Notes: generated from the sequence alone by a model not told the origin. DNA of 9,548 nucleotides from an uncultured Methanobrevibacter sp. (GCA_905235495.1 CAJOMK010000033.1:1-9548); one strand, 5' to 3'. Positions 1 through 6,891 are shown, numbered from the stretch's first letter. Made by a program: numbers and translations.

Positions 1-1
1 C

Positions 2-205
2 AACTTACGTGGAAAGGATGTTGTATTGTTTACTACAAGCAATTCCAATAGCGAAAGTGCACTTGAAAAGATGGAAATGAAAATTAGGGCAAGAGGTGCA
101 AGGGTAGTTCAGCAGTTTAACTTAAACACTGACAACAAAACTCCTGCAAGAATCCAAAAGGATACTGAAGCATTGATAGTGACAAAGGATTTATATTTAT
201 ACTGA
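2..205 (+). CDS. flavodoxin-like protein, C-terminal part (partial)
   Basis: This is the last 67 codons of a gene that begins before the window; it ends in TGA at 203-205. The fragment has a strand (DVVLFTTSNS), a helix (ALEKMEMKIRARGA), a second strand (RVVQQFNL) and a closing stretch rich in K, T and D. This order, with a 'GKDVVLFTT' strand followed by a helix and then 'GA.VV..F', is like the C-terminal half of flavodoxin-fold proteins, which bind FMN and carry electrons. The FMN phosphate loop would lie in the missing N-terminal part, so the family call rests on the fold pattern alone. Other Rossmann-like folds are possible. Nothing links it functionally to secF, which has its own promoter about 230 bases downstream. 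Confidence 0.6.
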   Translation, partial: NLRGKDVVLFTTSNSNSESALEKMEMKIRARGARVVQQFNLNTDNKTPARIQKDTEALIVTKDLYLY

Positions 206-212
206 ATATATT

Positions 213-243
213 CCTTTTTTTATTTTATTTTTTAAAATAAAAA
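213..243 (+). terminator. oligo-T terminator of the flavodoxin-like gene
   Basis: Eight bases after the stop, CC is followed by T7 (215-221) and T6 (228-233), with a weak 9-bp A/T hairpin (223-231 with 234-242). Runs of U on the transcript are the usual archaeal termination signal. The hairpin could be chance in such AT-rich DNA; the T runs are the stronger evidence. Confidence 0.5.
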
Positions 244-413
244 TTTTATAATACTAAAAAAATCTTCTTTTTATTTTTTTAAAAATAATTATTATTTCAT
301 CATAGCTCTTTTTTAAAATTTTAAAAACTAATAATAATTACATCAAAACATCTCTTTTTTTAATAACTTTATAAGAATTTTTCTTGATTAATCCAATTTT
401 AAAACCAAATTTA

Positions 414-438
414 AGGAAACTATTTAATACTATAAATA
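414..438 (+). promoter_or_regulatory. probable secFD promoter (BRE/TATA)
   Basis: An exact TATAAATA lies at 431-438, and a second TATA-like stretch, TATTTAATA (421-429), follows the purine-rich AGGAAAC (414-420), which resembles a TFB recognition element. The two overlap in function and only one may be used. Initiation about 25 bases downstream would give a leader of roughly 70-80 bases that includes the GGGTG ribosome site. The same TATAAATA octamer stands before three other genes here. Confidence 0.45.
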
Positions 439-530
439 AGATATTATTAATGTATAATTTTTATTAACATATTATAATAATTATTATCAAATTATTTCAA
501 AACGAATAAGTTAATGGGTGCAAAAGAAAA

Positions 531-1664
531 ATGTTAGAAAAAATGCTAGAAAATCACAAAATCTTAATTGCTATTCCAATTATTCTTGCACTTTTATCAT
601 TAGTTCTTATAGGTGTTAACGGCTTGGAACAAGGTGTTGACCTAAAAGGAGGTTCACAAGCAGAATTACAATTATTAGATTCTGTCACTCCGACTGAATT
701 AGAGCAAACCATTGATGCCAAATTAAACACAAACAATATAAAAGTAACAAATAATGGAAACAATAAGGTTACTGTTGAATTGGAAAATAATGTTAATTCA
801 AGTACATTTACAAGCACCATAAACGGAAAAGCCAAAGTGATCAGCTATAATGAAATTGGTCCTGTTTTAAGTGAAGAAGCAATGGGACAAATTTACATTG
901 CTATAATCTTTGCATTCCTATTTATGGCAGTTACTGTATTTATTGTATTTAGAGAACCTGTACCATCTATAGCAATCATCCTTGCAGCATTATGTGATAT
1001 ACTTATCGCTCTTGGTGGAATGTCTATATTTAAGATTCCACTATCAATTGCATCTGTCGGTGCATTGTTAATGCTTATTGGGTACAGTGTGGATACAGAT
1101 ATTCTTCTTACCACAAGACTTTTAAAAAGAAGAGAAGGAACTGTAGAAAGCAGAGCTAAAAATGCTATGTATACCGGTTTGACCATGTCTTTTGCGGCAA
1201 TAGCTGCAATGGGTATCTTGTTTGTAGTTACCAAACTAATTATGCCTGAAGCAACTACCTTAATTAATATTTCTGCAGTATTGGTAATGGGATTAATTGG
1301 GGATATCCTTTCCACTTGGTTAATGAACTTAGGAATCCTTAAGACTTATATTGACTGGAGACAATCCAAAAAGCAAGATAAATACAATATAAGTCCATCT
1401 GCAACAAAAGCCAAATCTTCTGACAACTCTAAAGATGAATCAGATGATACTTCAGAAAAAAAATCCAAATCACGCTTTAAAGACAAATTAAAGAAGAAAA
1501 CTGAAGTTGAAGATGATGAAGTAATGACAAAAATCGAAGAGGAATTGGAAAAGATTGACAATATGGAATCTTCACCAGCCCCTAAAAAGTCTAAAAATAA
1601 AAAATCCGGTAAGAAAGTTAACAAACGTAAAGCTAAAAAACAAAAAGGAAAAGGAGGCAAATAA
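531..1664 (+). CDS. secF: protein-export membrane protein SecF with long charged C-terminal tail
   Basis: SecF works with SecD at the SecYEG channel to aid protein export; archaea have no SecA, so the archaeal role is still debated. Six membrane segments are visible: about residues 10-31, 120-140, 144-164, 168-188, 218-238 and 243-270. The first is followed by a 'GVDLKGGS' motif (35-42) and an outer domain to about residue 118. Segment 4 carries 'GYSVDTDILLTTR' (184-196), the archaeal form of the conserved SecF motif, and segment 6 has 'GDILSTWLMNLGIL'. Residues 278-377 form a highly charged tail, first mixed and acidic, then very lysine-rich (15 K/R in the last 27); SecF proteins are usually near 290 residues, so this is an extension. 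ATG 531 is the only start in this frame after the stop at 507-509. The gene is first of the secF-secD operon, the order usual in archaea. Confidence 0.95.
   Translation: MLEKMLENHKILIAIPIILALLSLVLIGVNGLEQGVDLKGGSQAELQLLDSVTPTELEQTIDAKLNTNNIKVTNNGNNKVTVELENNVNSSTFTSTINGKAKVISYNEIGPVLSEEAMGQIYIAIIFAFLFMAVTVFIVFREPVPSIAIILAALCDILIALGGMSIFKIPLSIASVGALLMLIGYSVDTDILLTTRLLKRREGTVESRAKNAMYTGLTMSFAAIAAMGILFVVTKLIMPEATTLINISAVLVMGLIGDILSTWLMNLGILKTYIDWRQSKKQDKYNISPSATKAKSSDNSKDESDDTSEKKSKSRFKDKLKKKTEVEDDEVMTKIEEELEKIDNMESSPAPKKSKNKKSGKKVNKRKAKKQKGKGGK
1653..1657 (+). promoter_or_regulatory. secD ribosome binding site inside secF
   Basis: GGAGG, nine bases before the secD ATG, lies within the last codons of secF (encoding the GGK end). 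The secF stop and the secD start are separated by only two bases, so translation of the two is probably coupled. Confidence 0.85.
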
Positions 1665-1666
1665 TT

Positions 1667-2890
1667 ATGGCAAGCAATTTATCAAAATTCTTTAAAGATA
1701 GACAAGTAATTATCCTCTTAATATTCCTTATAATCAGTATTTTAAGTATCAGCCTACTTAGTGTTGAACAAGGACTTGACCTTAAAGGTGGTTCCTCAAT
1801 CCAATTGGAATTGGAACATCCTGTTAATGACAGTACAATGAAAGTTGTAACTTCTGTTTTAGATAAAAGGCTTAACCTTTATGGTGTAAGCGATGTAAAG
1901 GTCAGATCCAGTGGAGACCAAATGGTTATAGTTGAAATGGCTGGAAAGACACCTGAAGAGGTAGAACAGCTGATTGGAAATCCTGGTATCTTTGAAGCTA
2001 AAATAGACAATAAGACTGTTCTTGTAGGAAGTGATGTGGCTTCAGTTGACTCACCAATTGTAGGAGACTCTGGTGAATGGCATGTACCATTTAAACTGAC
2101 AATAGACGGAGCTAAGAAATTTGCAGAACTTGCAAAAGGCAAAGGTGGACATGAAGTTATAATGTACCTTGATGGAAAACAGATTGATGACCATCCACCA
2201 GCATTATCTGAAGGATTGGCAAGTGGAGAACCTGTAGCTGAAGTTGAAGTAACAGGTGCCGCAGACGATGTGGAGGTAGCAAAAGAGGAATCCAACACTG
2301 TATTTACAGTTTTAAAAACCGGTTCCTTACCAGTTAAAATCCATACTGTCGGTTCCAATACAGTTTCACCGGAATTAGGTCAACAATTCGCACAAGGTGC
2401 TTTGATTGCAGGAGTACTTGCAATTTTAGGAATTTCCGTAGTTGTATACATCAGATACAGAAGAGCTTTCTTGGTAATTCCAATATTGATGACTACCTTA
2501 TCTGAGATAATTATCATTTTAGGAGTAGCTTCAATTATCCATTGGAATATTGATTTGGCAGCAATTGCTGGTTTAATCGCATCTGTAGGTACTGGGGTAG
2601 ACGACCAGATCATCATTACAGATGAGGTATTGCACCATGATGATGAAAACACTAGACACAGAAGAACAAGAACCCAAATGAATGTTAAAAATGCATTGTT
2701 CATTATCTTTGCATCTGCAGGAACATTAATAGCTGCAATGTTGCCTCTTGCTTATGTTGGATTTGCAAGAGGAAGTAGTGGTATCGGTACCATCGCAGGT
2801 TTCGCATTTACCACAATCATAGGGGTTTTAATTGGTGTATTCGTTACCAGACCAGCTTATGCTAAATTTATTGAAATTTTCGTTTCATAA
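1667..2890 (+). CDS. secD: protein-export membrane protein SecD
   Basis: SecD is the second half of the SecDF pair in the cytoplasmic membrane, with a large outer domain thought to help release or pull exported chains. One N-terminal membrane segment (about 13-33) leads into 'GLDLKGGSSIQLEL' (36-49), the SecD signature. Residues 50-235 form the outer P1 domain, closing with 'LPVKIHTVGSNTVSPELG' (221-238), a counterpart of the bacterial 'LP..V....VGP.LG' stretch. Five membrane segments follow, at about 242-262, 266-288, 292-312, 342-364 and 372-394. 'GTGVDDQIIITDEV' (308-321) corresponds to the conserved acidic segment-4 motif, and the end has 'VTRPAY' (393-398). At 407 residues it is of normal archaeal size, and nothing appears broken. 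It follows secF at two bases and ends before a strong hairpin terminator. Confidence 0.95.
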   Translation: MASNLSKFFKDRQVIILLIFLIISILSISLLSVEQGLDLKGGSSIQLELEHPVNDSTMKVVTSVLDKRLNLYGVSDVKVRSSGDQMVIVEMAGKTPEEVEQLIGNPGIFEAKIDNKTVLVGSDVASVDSPIVGDSGEWHVPFKLTIDGAKKFAELAKGKGGHEVIMYLDGKQIDDHPPALSEGLASGEPVAEVEVTGAADDVEVAKEESNTVFTVLKTGSLPVKIHTVGSNTVSPELGQQFAQGALIAGVLAILGISVVVYIRYRRAFLVIPILMTTLSEIIIILGVASIIHWNIDLAAIAGLIASVGTGVDDQIIITDEVLHHDDENTRHRRTRTQMNVKNALFIIFASAGTLIAAMLPLAYVGFARGSSGIGTIAGFAFTTIIGVLIGVFVTRPAYAKFIEIFVS

Positions 2891-2925
2891 ATTAAAATAA
2901 AATTAAACAATTTAAAACTACTTAA

Positions 2926-2981
2926 AAAGAATAATTTCAATTATTCTTTCTTTTTTTATTTTTTCTATTTTTTCTATTTTT
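2926..2981 (+). terminator. hairpin and U-run terminator of secFD
   Basis: A perfect 11-bp inverted repeat (2926-2936 AAAGAATAATT with 2939-2949) with a 2-base centre is followed by T7, T6, T6 and T5 runs to 2981. The arms include a G-C pair and are long even for this AT-rich DNA. This is the clearest hairpin-type terminator in the window and closes the secFD operon. Confidence 0.7.
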
Positions 2982-3081
2982 AGAAACTATTAAAAAGATA
3001 TTCATAAAAATATAACAATTGTTAATTATTTATATGATAAAAATAAATATTAAAATGAAGGGATTAAACTAGTTTTAAAAT

Positions 3082-3141
3082 TTAATTATATAATTAATTA
3101 AAATGAAAATAAAAATTAATTATAAATAATTAATTAAATGA
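3082..3141 (+). repeat. imperfect 25-base direct repeat with TATA box
   Basis: The stretch 3082-3106 recurs at 3116-3141 with two single-base A insertions/deletions. Both share TTAATTATA, TAATTAATTA and AATGA. Each copy contains a TATA-like core: TTATATAAT in the first, and the exact TATAAATA (3121-3128) in the second. The second fits as the promoter of the oxidoreductase: initiation near 3150 gives a leader of about 35 bases with GGAG at 3174-3177. The first copy may be a second promoter or a duplicated control site. Confidence 0.45.
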
Positions 3142-3184
3142 TAAAACAAATATATTTATTAAAAAAAAACAACGGAGATAAAAA

Positions 3185-4429
3185 ATGGTTATAGTTATAG
3201 GAACCGGAGCTGGAGGAGCTATAATAGCCATGAAGCTTGCAAAAGCCAACATTCCAGTGACCATATTAGAAAGAGGACAATACATTAAAAGCAAAGATGC
3301 CTTTGAAGCATATGACATGAAATATTATGATAAAAGATTTAAAAATGAAAACAGTGTAGACTTATTGAAGACCACTTGTGTTGGAGGATCCACAATAGTT
3401 GCTGCAGGTAATGGAGTGAGAGTTCTTGAAGATGAATTTAGAGAAGAGCTTGGCATAAACCTCAGCAAGGAGTATGAAACAATTGAAGAATTGACAGGGA
3501 TTCACCAAATGAACGATGAGCATATTGGAGAAGGAACACAAAAATTCCTTGATGCTGCTCGAGAATGTGGATTTGATGCAATCAGAATGCCTAAATTCAT
3601 AAGAGACGAAGACTGCAAGCCATGTGGTAAATGTTCATTCGGCTGTCCTCGCGATGCAAAATGGAGTGGAAAGGACTTTATAGACATTGCAATGGAAAAT
3701 GGGGCAGAACTGATAGAAAATGCTGAAGTTCAAAAGATATTAACAGAAGACAAGAAAGTTTCTGCTGTAGAATATGTGCAAGATGGAGAAACTAAGAAAA
3801 TTCAAACTGACTTGGTAATTCTTGCAGCAGGAGCAATTGATTCTGCAGTCATTTTACAAAAGACTGGAATCGATGCAGGAAACAAATTGTTCTTTGACCC
3901 ATTCGTATCCGTTGGAGGGTACATAAAGGACATTAATTACAACACTGAAGTTCAAATGAATGGGCTCGCAGTTGGAAAAGAATATATCTTAGCACCTCAC
4001 TTCTCATCTTTCATTGCAAAATACATTAAGGAAAGCAATCCAGATGTTGAGGATAAGGACATCTTAAGTATTATGGTAAAGGTTCAAGATGACATGGTAG
4101 GTTCTATTGACATTGATGGAAATGTGAAGAAATTCAATACAATTAATGATATCAGAAGACTTGCCCAAGGTGCTGCAGCTGCAGGATCAATTCTTGAAAA
4201 AGCAGGAGTCGATGCAACAACCATGACTTCAACAGTATTTAGAGGGGCTCACCCTGGAGGAACAGCAGCTATTGGAGAAGTGGTTGATAAAAACTTAAAG
4301 ACTCAAATTGATGGGCTTTACGTTGGAGATGCAAGTGTTATACCAATCTCTCCTGGAAAACCACCAATTTTGTTAATCTTAGCATTAGCAGAAAGACTTG
4401 CTAATCATTTAATTGAAGAAGTTATTTAA
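3185..4429 (+). CDS. GMC-like FAD-dependent oxidoreductase with Cys cluster
   Basis: The protein starts directly with an FAD/NAD-binding fold: 'VIVIGTGAGGAIIAMKLA' (2-19), with E29 at the end of the second strand to bind the ribose. 'CVGGSTIVAAGNG' (65-77) matches the GMC-family flavin loop. 'HPGGTAAIG' (356-364) holds the family's conserved catalytic-type histidine, H356, and 'GLYVGDASVIPISPGKPP' (377-394) is the usual C-terminal FAD contact. The odd part is 144-154, CKPCGKCSFGC, then PRDAKWSGKDF: four cysteines spaced CxxCxxCxxxC. A similar cysteine stretch occurs in long-chain alcohol-oxidase-like GMC proteins; whether it binds an Fe-S cluster cannot be told from sequence. At 414 residues it is shorter than typical GMC oxidases. 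No signal peptide; cytoplasmic. Substrate and electron acceptor are unknown, and oxygen is unlikely in an anaerobe. ATG 3185 follows GGAGAT at 3174-3179. Confidence 0.85.
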   Translation: MVIVIGTGAGGAIIAMKLAKANIPVTILERGQYIKSKDAFEAYDMKYYDKRFKNENSVDLLKTTCVGGSTIVAAGNGVRVLEDEFREELGINLSKEYETIEELTGIHQMNDEHIGEGTQKFLDAARECGFDAIRMPKFIRDEDCKPCGKCSFGCPRDAKWSGKDFIDIAMENGAELIENAEVQKILTEDKKVSAVEYVQDGETKKIQTDLVILAAGAIDSAVILQKTGIDAGNKLFFDPFVSVGGYIKDINYNTEVQMNGLAVGKEYILAPHFSSFIAKYIKESNPDVEDKDILSIMVKVQDDMVGSIDIDGNVKKFNTINDIRRLAQGAAAAGSILEKAGVDATTMTSTVFRGAHPGGTAAIGEVVDKNLKTQIDGLYVGDASVIPISPGKPPILLILALAERLANHLIEEVI

Positions 4430-4449
4430 CTTCTTTGATTAACTTTTTT
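4411..4449 (+). terminator. hairpin terminator overlapping the oxidoreductase stop
   Basis: The arms 4411-4423 and 4428-4440 pair over 13 positions (two as G-U) around a 4-base loop, followed by T6 at 4444-4449. The stop codon TAA (4427-4429) lies at the loop and the foot of the right arm, so the last codons double as the terminator stem. Confidence 0.6.
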
Positions 4450-4537
4450 AACACCAATACATATTATCACATAAGCAATACCATATCACATAATTTACAA
4501 GATTTAAAATATTTTAAGAAATGATAATAAAAAAAGC

Positions 4538-4615
4538 AGATAAAAAATCTAAAAAAATAATTAAAAAACTAGATAAAAAAAGCTAAAAAAATATAAAATA
4601 GATAAAAAGCTAAAA
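4538..4615 (-). terminator. triple repeat of oligo-T runs ending pyrI
   Basis: Read on the plus strand, AGATAAAAA followed by an (AG)CTAAAA-like end occurs three times, starting at 4538, 4571 and 4600. On the pyrI strand these are successive U runs of 5-8 directly after the stop codon, which fits archaeal multi-run termination. The repeats are imperfect and may have arisen by slippage. Plus-strand T runs are confined to 4444-4449, so the two convergent genes each end in their own signal. Confidence 0.5.
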
Positions 4616-4619
4616 CCAT

Positions 4620-5078
4620 TTAAAACTGTTTTGATATTTCATCTGCTTGAACTAACCTTTCACAATAATGACATCTGATAGTGATAGGATCAGATTCAAC
4701 CAAATAGAATTTGCTTTCAATAGGCTCATCAGTATTTGATATGCATTTAGGGTTAGTGCATTTTACAATCCCATTCAATTCTTCCACTAATTCAACTTTC
4801 TTTTTAGAAACTATTTCATAATCTCTAATAATGTTTATGGTAGCATGAGGAGCAATCAATGAAATCTTATCTATTTCAGTATGGTCCACTTCCCTATTTT
4901 CAATTTTAACTATATCTTTAAAACCTAATTTAGAAGGAACGTTCATAGCAAGGGTAACATTAATTCCTTCCTTTGGAAGACCTAATATCTTCAATACTTG
5001 AAGTGCCATATTAGCTTGAATATGGTCAATCACAGTACCATTTTCAATAGGTTTAACTTTTAACTCATGTTTAGTCAT
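4620..5078 (-). CDS. pyrI: aspartate carbamoyltransferase regulatory chain PyrI
   Basis: PyrI holds the catalytic PyrB trimers together and passes on allosteric control by CTP and ATP in the first committed step of pyrimidine synthesis. The N-terminal effector domain starts with '[15 protein letters not shown]' (6-20). D18, H19, K58 (in 'DIVKIEN') and K92 (in 'YEIVSKK') match nucleotide-contact residues of the E. coli chain, so effector control is probably kept (inference). The C-terminal zinc domain has C107, C112, C136 and C139 in the CxxxxC and CxxC spacing that binds structural zinc and contacts PyrB. Its 152 residues are normal length. pyrB is not in this window. ATG 5078 fits the family start; no ribosome site precedes it. 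The gene is convergent with the oxidoreductase and divergent from tldD. Confidence 0.97.
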   Translation of the reverse strand: MTKHELKVKPIENGTVIDHIQANMALQVLKILGLPKEGINVTLAMNVPSKLGFKDIVKIENREVDHTEIDKISLIAPHATINIIRDYEIVSKKKVELVEELNGIVKCTNPKCISNTDEPIESKFYLVESDPITIRCHYCERLVQADEISKQF

Positions 5079-5101
5079 GATTAATTATATCTTTTAAATT
5101 T

Positions 5102-5109
5102 TATTTATA
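5102..5109 (-). promoter_or_regulatory. TATA box of pyrI, possibly leaderless
   Basis: On the minus strand TATAAATA spans 5109-5102, centred 27-28 bases before the A of the pyrI ATG. Archaeal transcription usually starts about 22-28 bases after the centre of the box, so the mRNA would begin at or just before the start codon. This agrees with the lack of any GGAG or GGTG in the 20 bases before the ATG. Confidence 0.55.
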
Positions 5110-5135
5110 ATTTATTATTAAACATTTAATTAATA

Positions 5136-5151
5136 AATAGTTATATCTATT
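5136..5151 (+). promoter_or_regulatory. palindromic TATA-containing element, possible tldD promoter
   Basis: AATAG-T-TATA-T-CTATT is a 16-base near-palindrome between the divergent pyrI and tldD genes. Used as a tldD TATA box it would place initiation near 5169, giving a leader of about 47 bases with the GGAG ribosome site at 5205-5208, seven bases before ATG 5216. It could equally be an operator; the evidence is position and symmetry only. Confidence 0.3.
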
Positions 5152-5215
5152 AAAAACAATAAATTAATAAATGAATAAACTTTAAAAAAATATAATTAAA
5201 AAAAGGAGTCTTAAA

Positions 5216-6586
5216 ATGGAAGCACATATAGACTTATTTAAAAAAATATTAACTAAAATCGAAGATAAAGTGGATTATGCAGACATAAGATCCGGTAGTG
5301 GAAACAATACAAGCATAATCATGAAAGACAATCAAATTCAGGAAATCAACACAGGCATGTCCACCGTTGCAAGAATAAGGGTTTTAAACAATGGAGCATG
5401 GGGATTTGCTTCAACAAATGACTTTTCAAAATTAGAGGAAATTACAGAAAAGGCCATTAAGATATCAAACTCACTTACCGGGGATATTGAACTTGCAGAA
5501 TGTGAAATCATAGAAGATAAAGTCAAAACCGATAGAAAAATAGCTGCAAGTGATGTGACAATTGAAGATAAAAAGGAACTGATTCAAGATGTGAACAAGG
5601 CAAGCAATGTCGGAAAAGTGGTAAGTACAACTGTAAGCTATTCCAATGGTGAAAGCAACAGTGCATTTGTAAGCACTGAAGGAAGCGAAATCATTATAGA
5701 CAGTTCAAGAGTAATTCTTTCATTGAATGCAGTTGCTTCAAATGGTGAACTTATTCAATTTAACCATGGAAGCTTAGGTGGAGTGAAAGGTTTCGAAGTC
5801 CTTGAGGATGCAGACATTGAATCCTTTGGAAGAAAGATAGGTGAAAAGGCAACTGAACTTTTGGATGCAAAACCAGCACCTTCCGGAAGATTCCCAATTG
5901 TAGCTGACAACAACCTCACAGGAGTGTTCATTCACGAAGCTGTTGGGCATGCTGTGGAAGCAGACCTCGTATTGCAGGATGACTCAATATTGCATGACCA
6001 AATGAATAAGAAAATCGGATCAGATATTGTCAACATCTATGACGACTCAAGCTATAAGGAAGGATTCGGATATTATCCTTATGATGTTGAAGGAGTCAAA
6101 ACCAGAAAGAACCAACTTGTTAAGAATGGAGAGTTAGTATCATTCTTAACTTCCAGAGAAAGTGCAGGCAAATTGGACATTCCACTTACTGGAAATGCAA
6201 GGTCATCAATTAGCGACCAGCCTATTGTAAGAATGAGTAACACATTACTTGAACCTGGAGACTTAAGTTTTGAAGAACTTATTGAAGATATCAAAGATGG
6301 AATCTATCTTAAAGGTTCAAGAGGTGGACAAGTTGATACCGGTAAAGGAATTTTCCAGTTCAATGCAACTGAAGCATACAAGATTGAAAATGGTGAACTT
6401 AAAGATCACTTCAGAGATGTTTCATTATCTGGAAATATTCTTGAAACACTTAATGGTGTTGATGGAATAGGTTCCGACTTCAAGCTTAGTGTAGGTTACT
6501 GTGGTAAAGGTGGACAAACTGCACCAGTTGGTGATGGAGGACCACACACCAGAATTTTGAATGCGATGGTTGGTGGAAGCAATTAA
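5216..6586 (+). CDS. tldD: TldD family metalloprotease
   Basis: TldD is the metal-bearing subunit of the TldD/TldE (PmbA) protease, known in bacteria for processing microcin B17, antitoxin CcdA and other unfolded or modified peptides; its natural substrate in methanogens is unknown. The zinc motif HExxxH is seen as HEAVGH (240-245), in 'GVFIHEAVGHAVEAD'. C429, in 'GYCGKGGQTAPVGDGGPH' (427-444), fits the third metal ligand. The N-terminal domain has 'YADIRSGSGNNTSI' (21-34) and 'GAWGFAST' (60-67), typical of the family. 'LTSRESAGKL' and 'TGNARS' (311-330) and 'GSRGGQVDTGKGIFQFN' (367-383) are also conserved family blocks. The length of 456 fits archaeal members. No TldE gene lies in the window, and the gene appears to stand alone between two long spacers. 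GGAG at 5205-5208 supports the start. Confidence 0.95.
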   Translation: MEAHIDLFKKILTKIEDKVDYADIRSGSGNNTSIIMKDNQIQEINTGMSTVARIRVLNNGAWGFASTNDFSKLEEITEKAIKISNSLTGDIELAECEIIEDKVKTDRKIAASDVTIEDKKELIQDVNKASNVGKVVSTTVSYSNGESNSAFVSTEGSEIIIDSSRVILSLNAVASNGELIQFNHGSLGGVKGFEVLEDADIESFGRKIGEKATELLDAKPAPSGRFPIVADNNLTGVFIHEAVGHAVEADLVLQDDSILHDQMNKKIGSDIVNIYDDSSYKEGFGYYPYDVEGVKTRKNQLVKNGELVSFLTSRESAGKLDIPLTGNARSSISDQPIVRMSNTLLEPGDLSFEELIEDIKDGIYLKGSRGGQVDTGKGIFQFNATEAYKIENGELKDHFRDVSLSGNILETLNGVDGIGSDFKLSVGYCGKGGQTAPVGDGGPHTRILNAMVGGSN

Positions 6587-6891
6587 TATTTATAAAAATT
6601 AATTTTATATTAATTTTATTATACTATTCATTTAATTGAAGCTATATTTAAAATAAACGATTGAATATAAATAGTAAACAAATTGATAAAAAGATATATA
6701 GATGAAGCAATTAAAAAATACCATTTTAGTTAAAAATTGGATTATTTAGAAAAAAATTAAATTGAAAAATTTAAAAAAAATAAAAATTTTTGTAAAAATT
6801 GATTTTTCAAATTGGAAAGTTAAATTTTAAAAAAAATAAAATTATAAAAAATTAAAAAAAAATTAATTTCAAAAATTTGAAGGTGAAAAAT
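6587..6891 (+). promoter_or_regulatory. 305-base A/T-rich spacer and leader before the AMMECR1 gene
   Basis: An exact TATAAATA lies at 6666-6673; initiation near 6695 would give a leader of nearly 200 bases, long for an archaeal mRNA. From 6720 on it is strongly A-rich. Within it TTGAAAAAT (6762-6770) is complementary to ATTTTTCAA (6802-6810), while TTCAAATT (6806-6813) is complementary to AATTTGAA (6874-6881) next to the ribosome site AGGTGA (6881-6886). A 15-codon frame from ATG 6702 (MKQLKNTILVKNWII) would begin almost at the predicted transcript start. All may be chance in such low-complexity DNA; no other gene is seen here. Confidence 0.35.
6595..6620 (+). terminator. possible weak terminator of tldD
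   Basis: A 9-bp A/T-only inverted repeat (6595-6603 with 6609-6617) follows the tldD stop by eight bases and holds T4 runs. There is no long T tract as at the other gene ends here, so termination may occur later or poorly. Confidence 0.3.

Larger units (their letters stand above)
206..530 (+). other. 325-base spacer before secF
   Basis: This spacer is nearly all A/T and shows no open reading frame of note. It contains the oligo-T terminator at its start, further T runs near 265-280 and 310-316, another T run at 354-361, a TATA box at 431-438 and the ribosome site GGGTG at 516-520, ten bases before the secF ATG. An 8-codon frame (ATG 514 to TAG 537) overlaps the secF start out of frame and is probably chance. 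Confidence 0.6.

Noticed and set aside
514..537. 8-codon frame (ATG 514 to TAG 537) overlapping the secF start, as a leader peptide
   Set aside because: Its only ribosome site candidate would lie within the frame itself; GGGTG is better spaced for secF at 531. Likely chance.
893..1315. Minus-strand open frame of 140 codons opposite secF
   Set aside because: It is a shadow of secF, whose membrane segments and motifs are clear; no ribosome site and no recognisable motif.
1879..2358. Minus-strand open frame of 159 codons opposite secD
   Set aside because: Serine/threonine/proline-rich translation typical of an antisense shadow over a well-supported SecD.
3138..3193. Short frame ATG 3138 running into the oxidoreductase start
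   Set aside because: It lies upstream of or at the predicted transcript start, and no ribosome site precedes it.
6877..6891. TTG 6877 as start of the AMMECR1 protein
   Set aside because: The ribosome site AGGTGA (6881-6886) would then be inside the gene; ATG 6892 has correct spacing.
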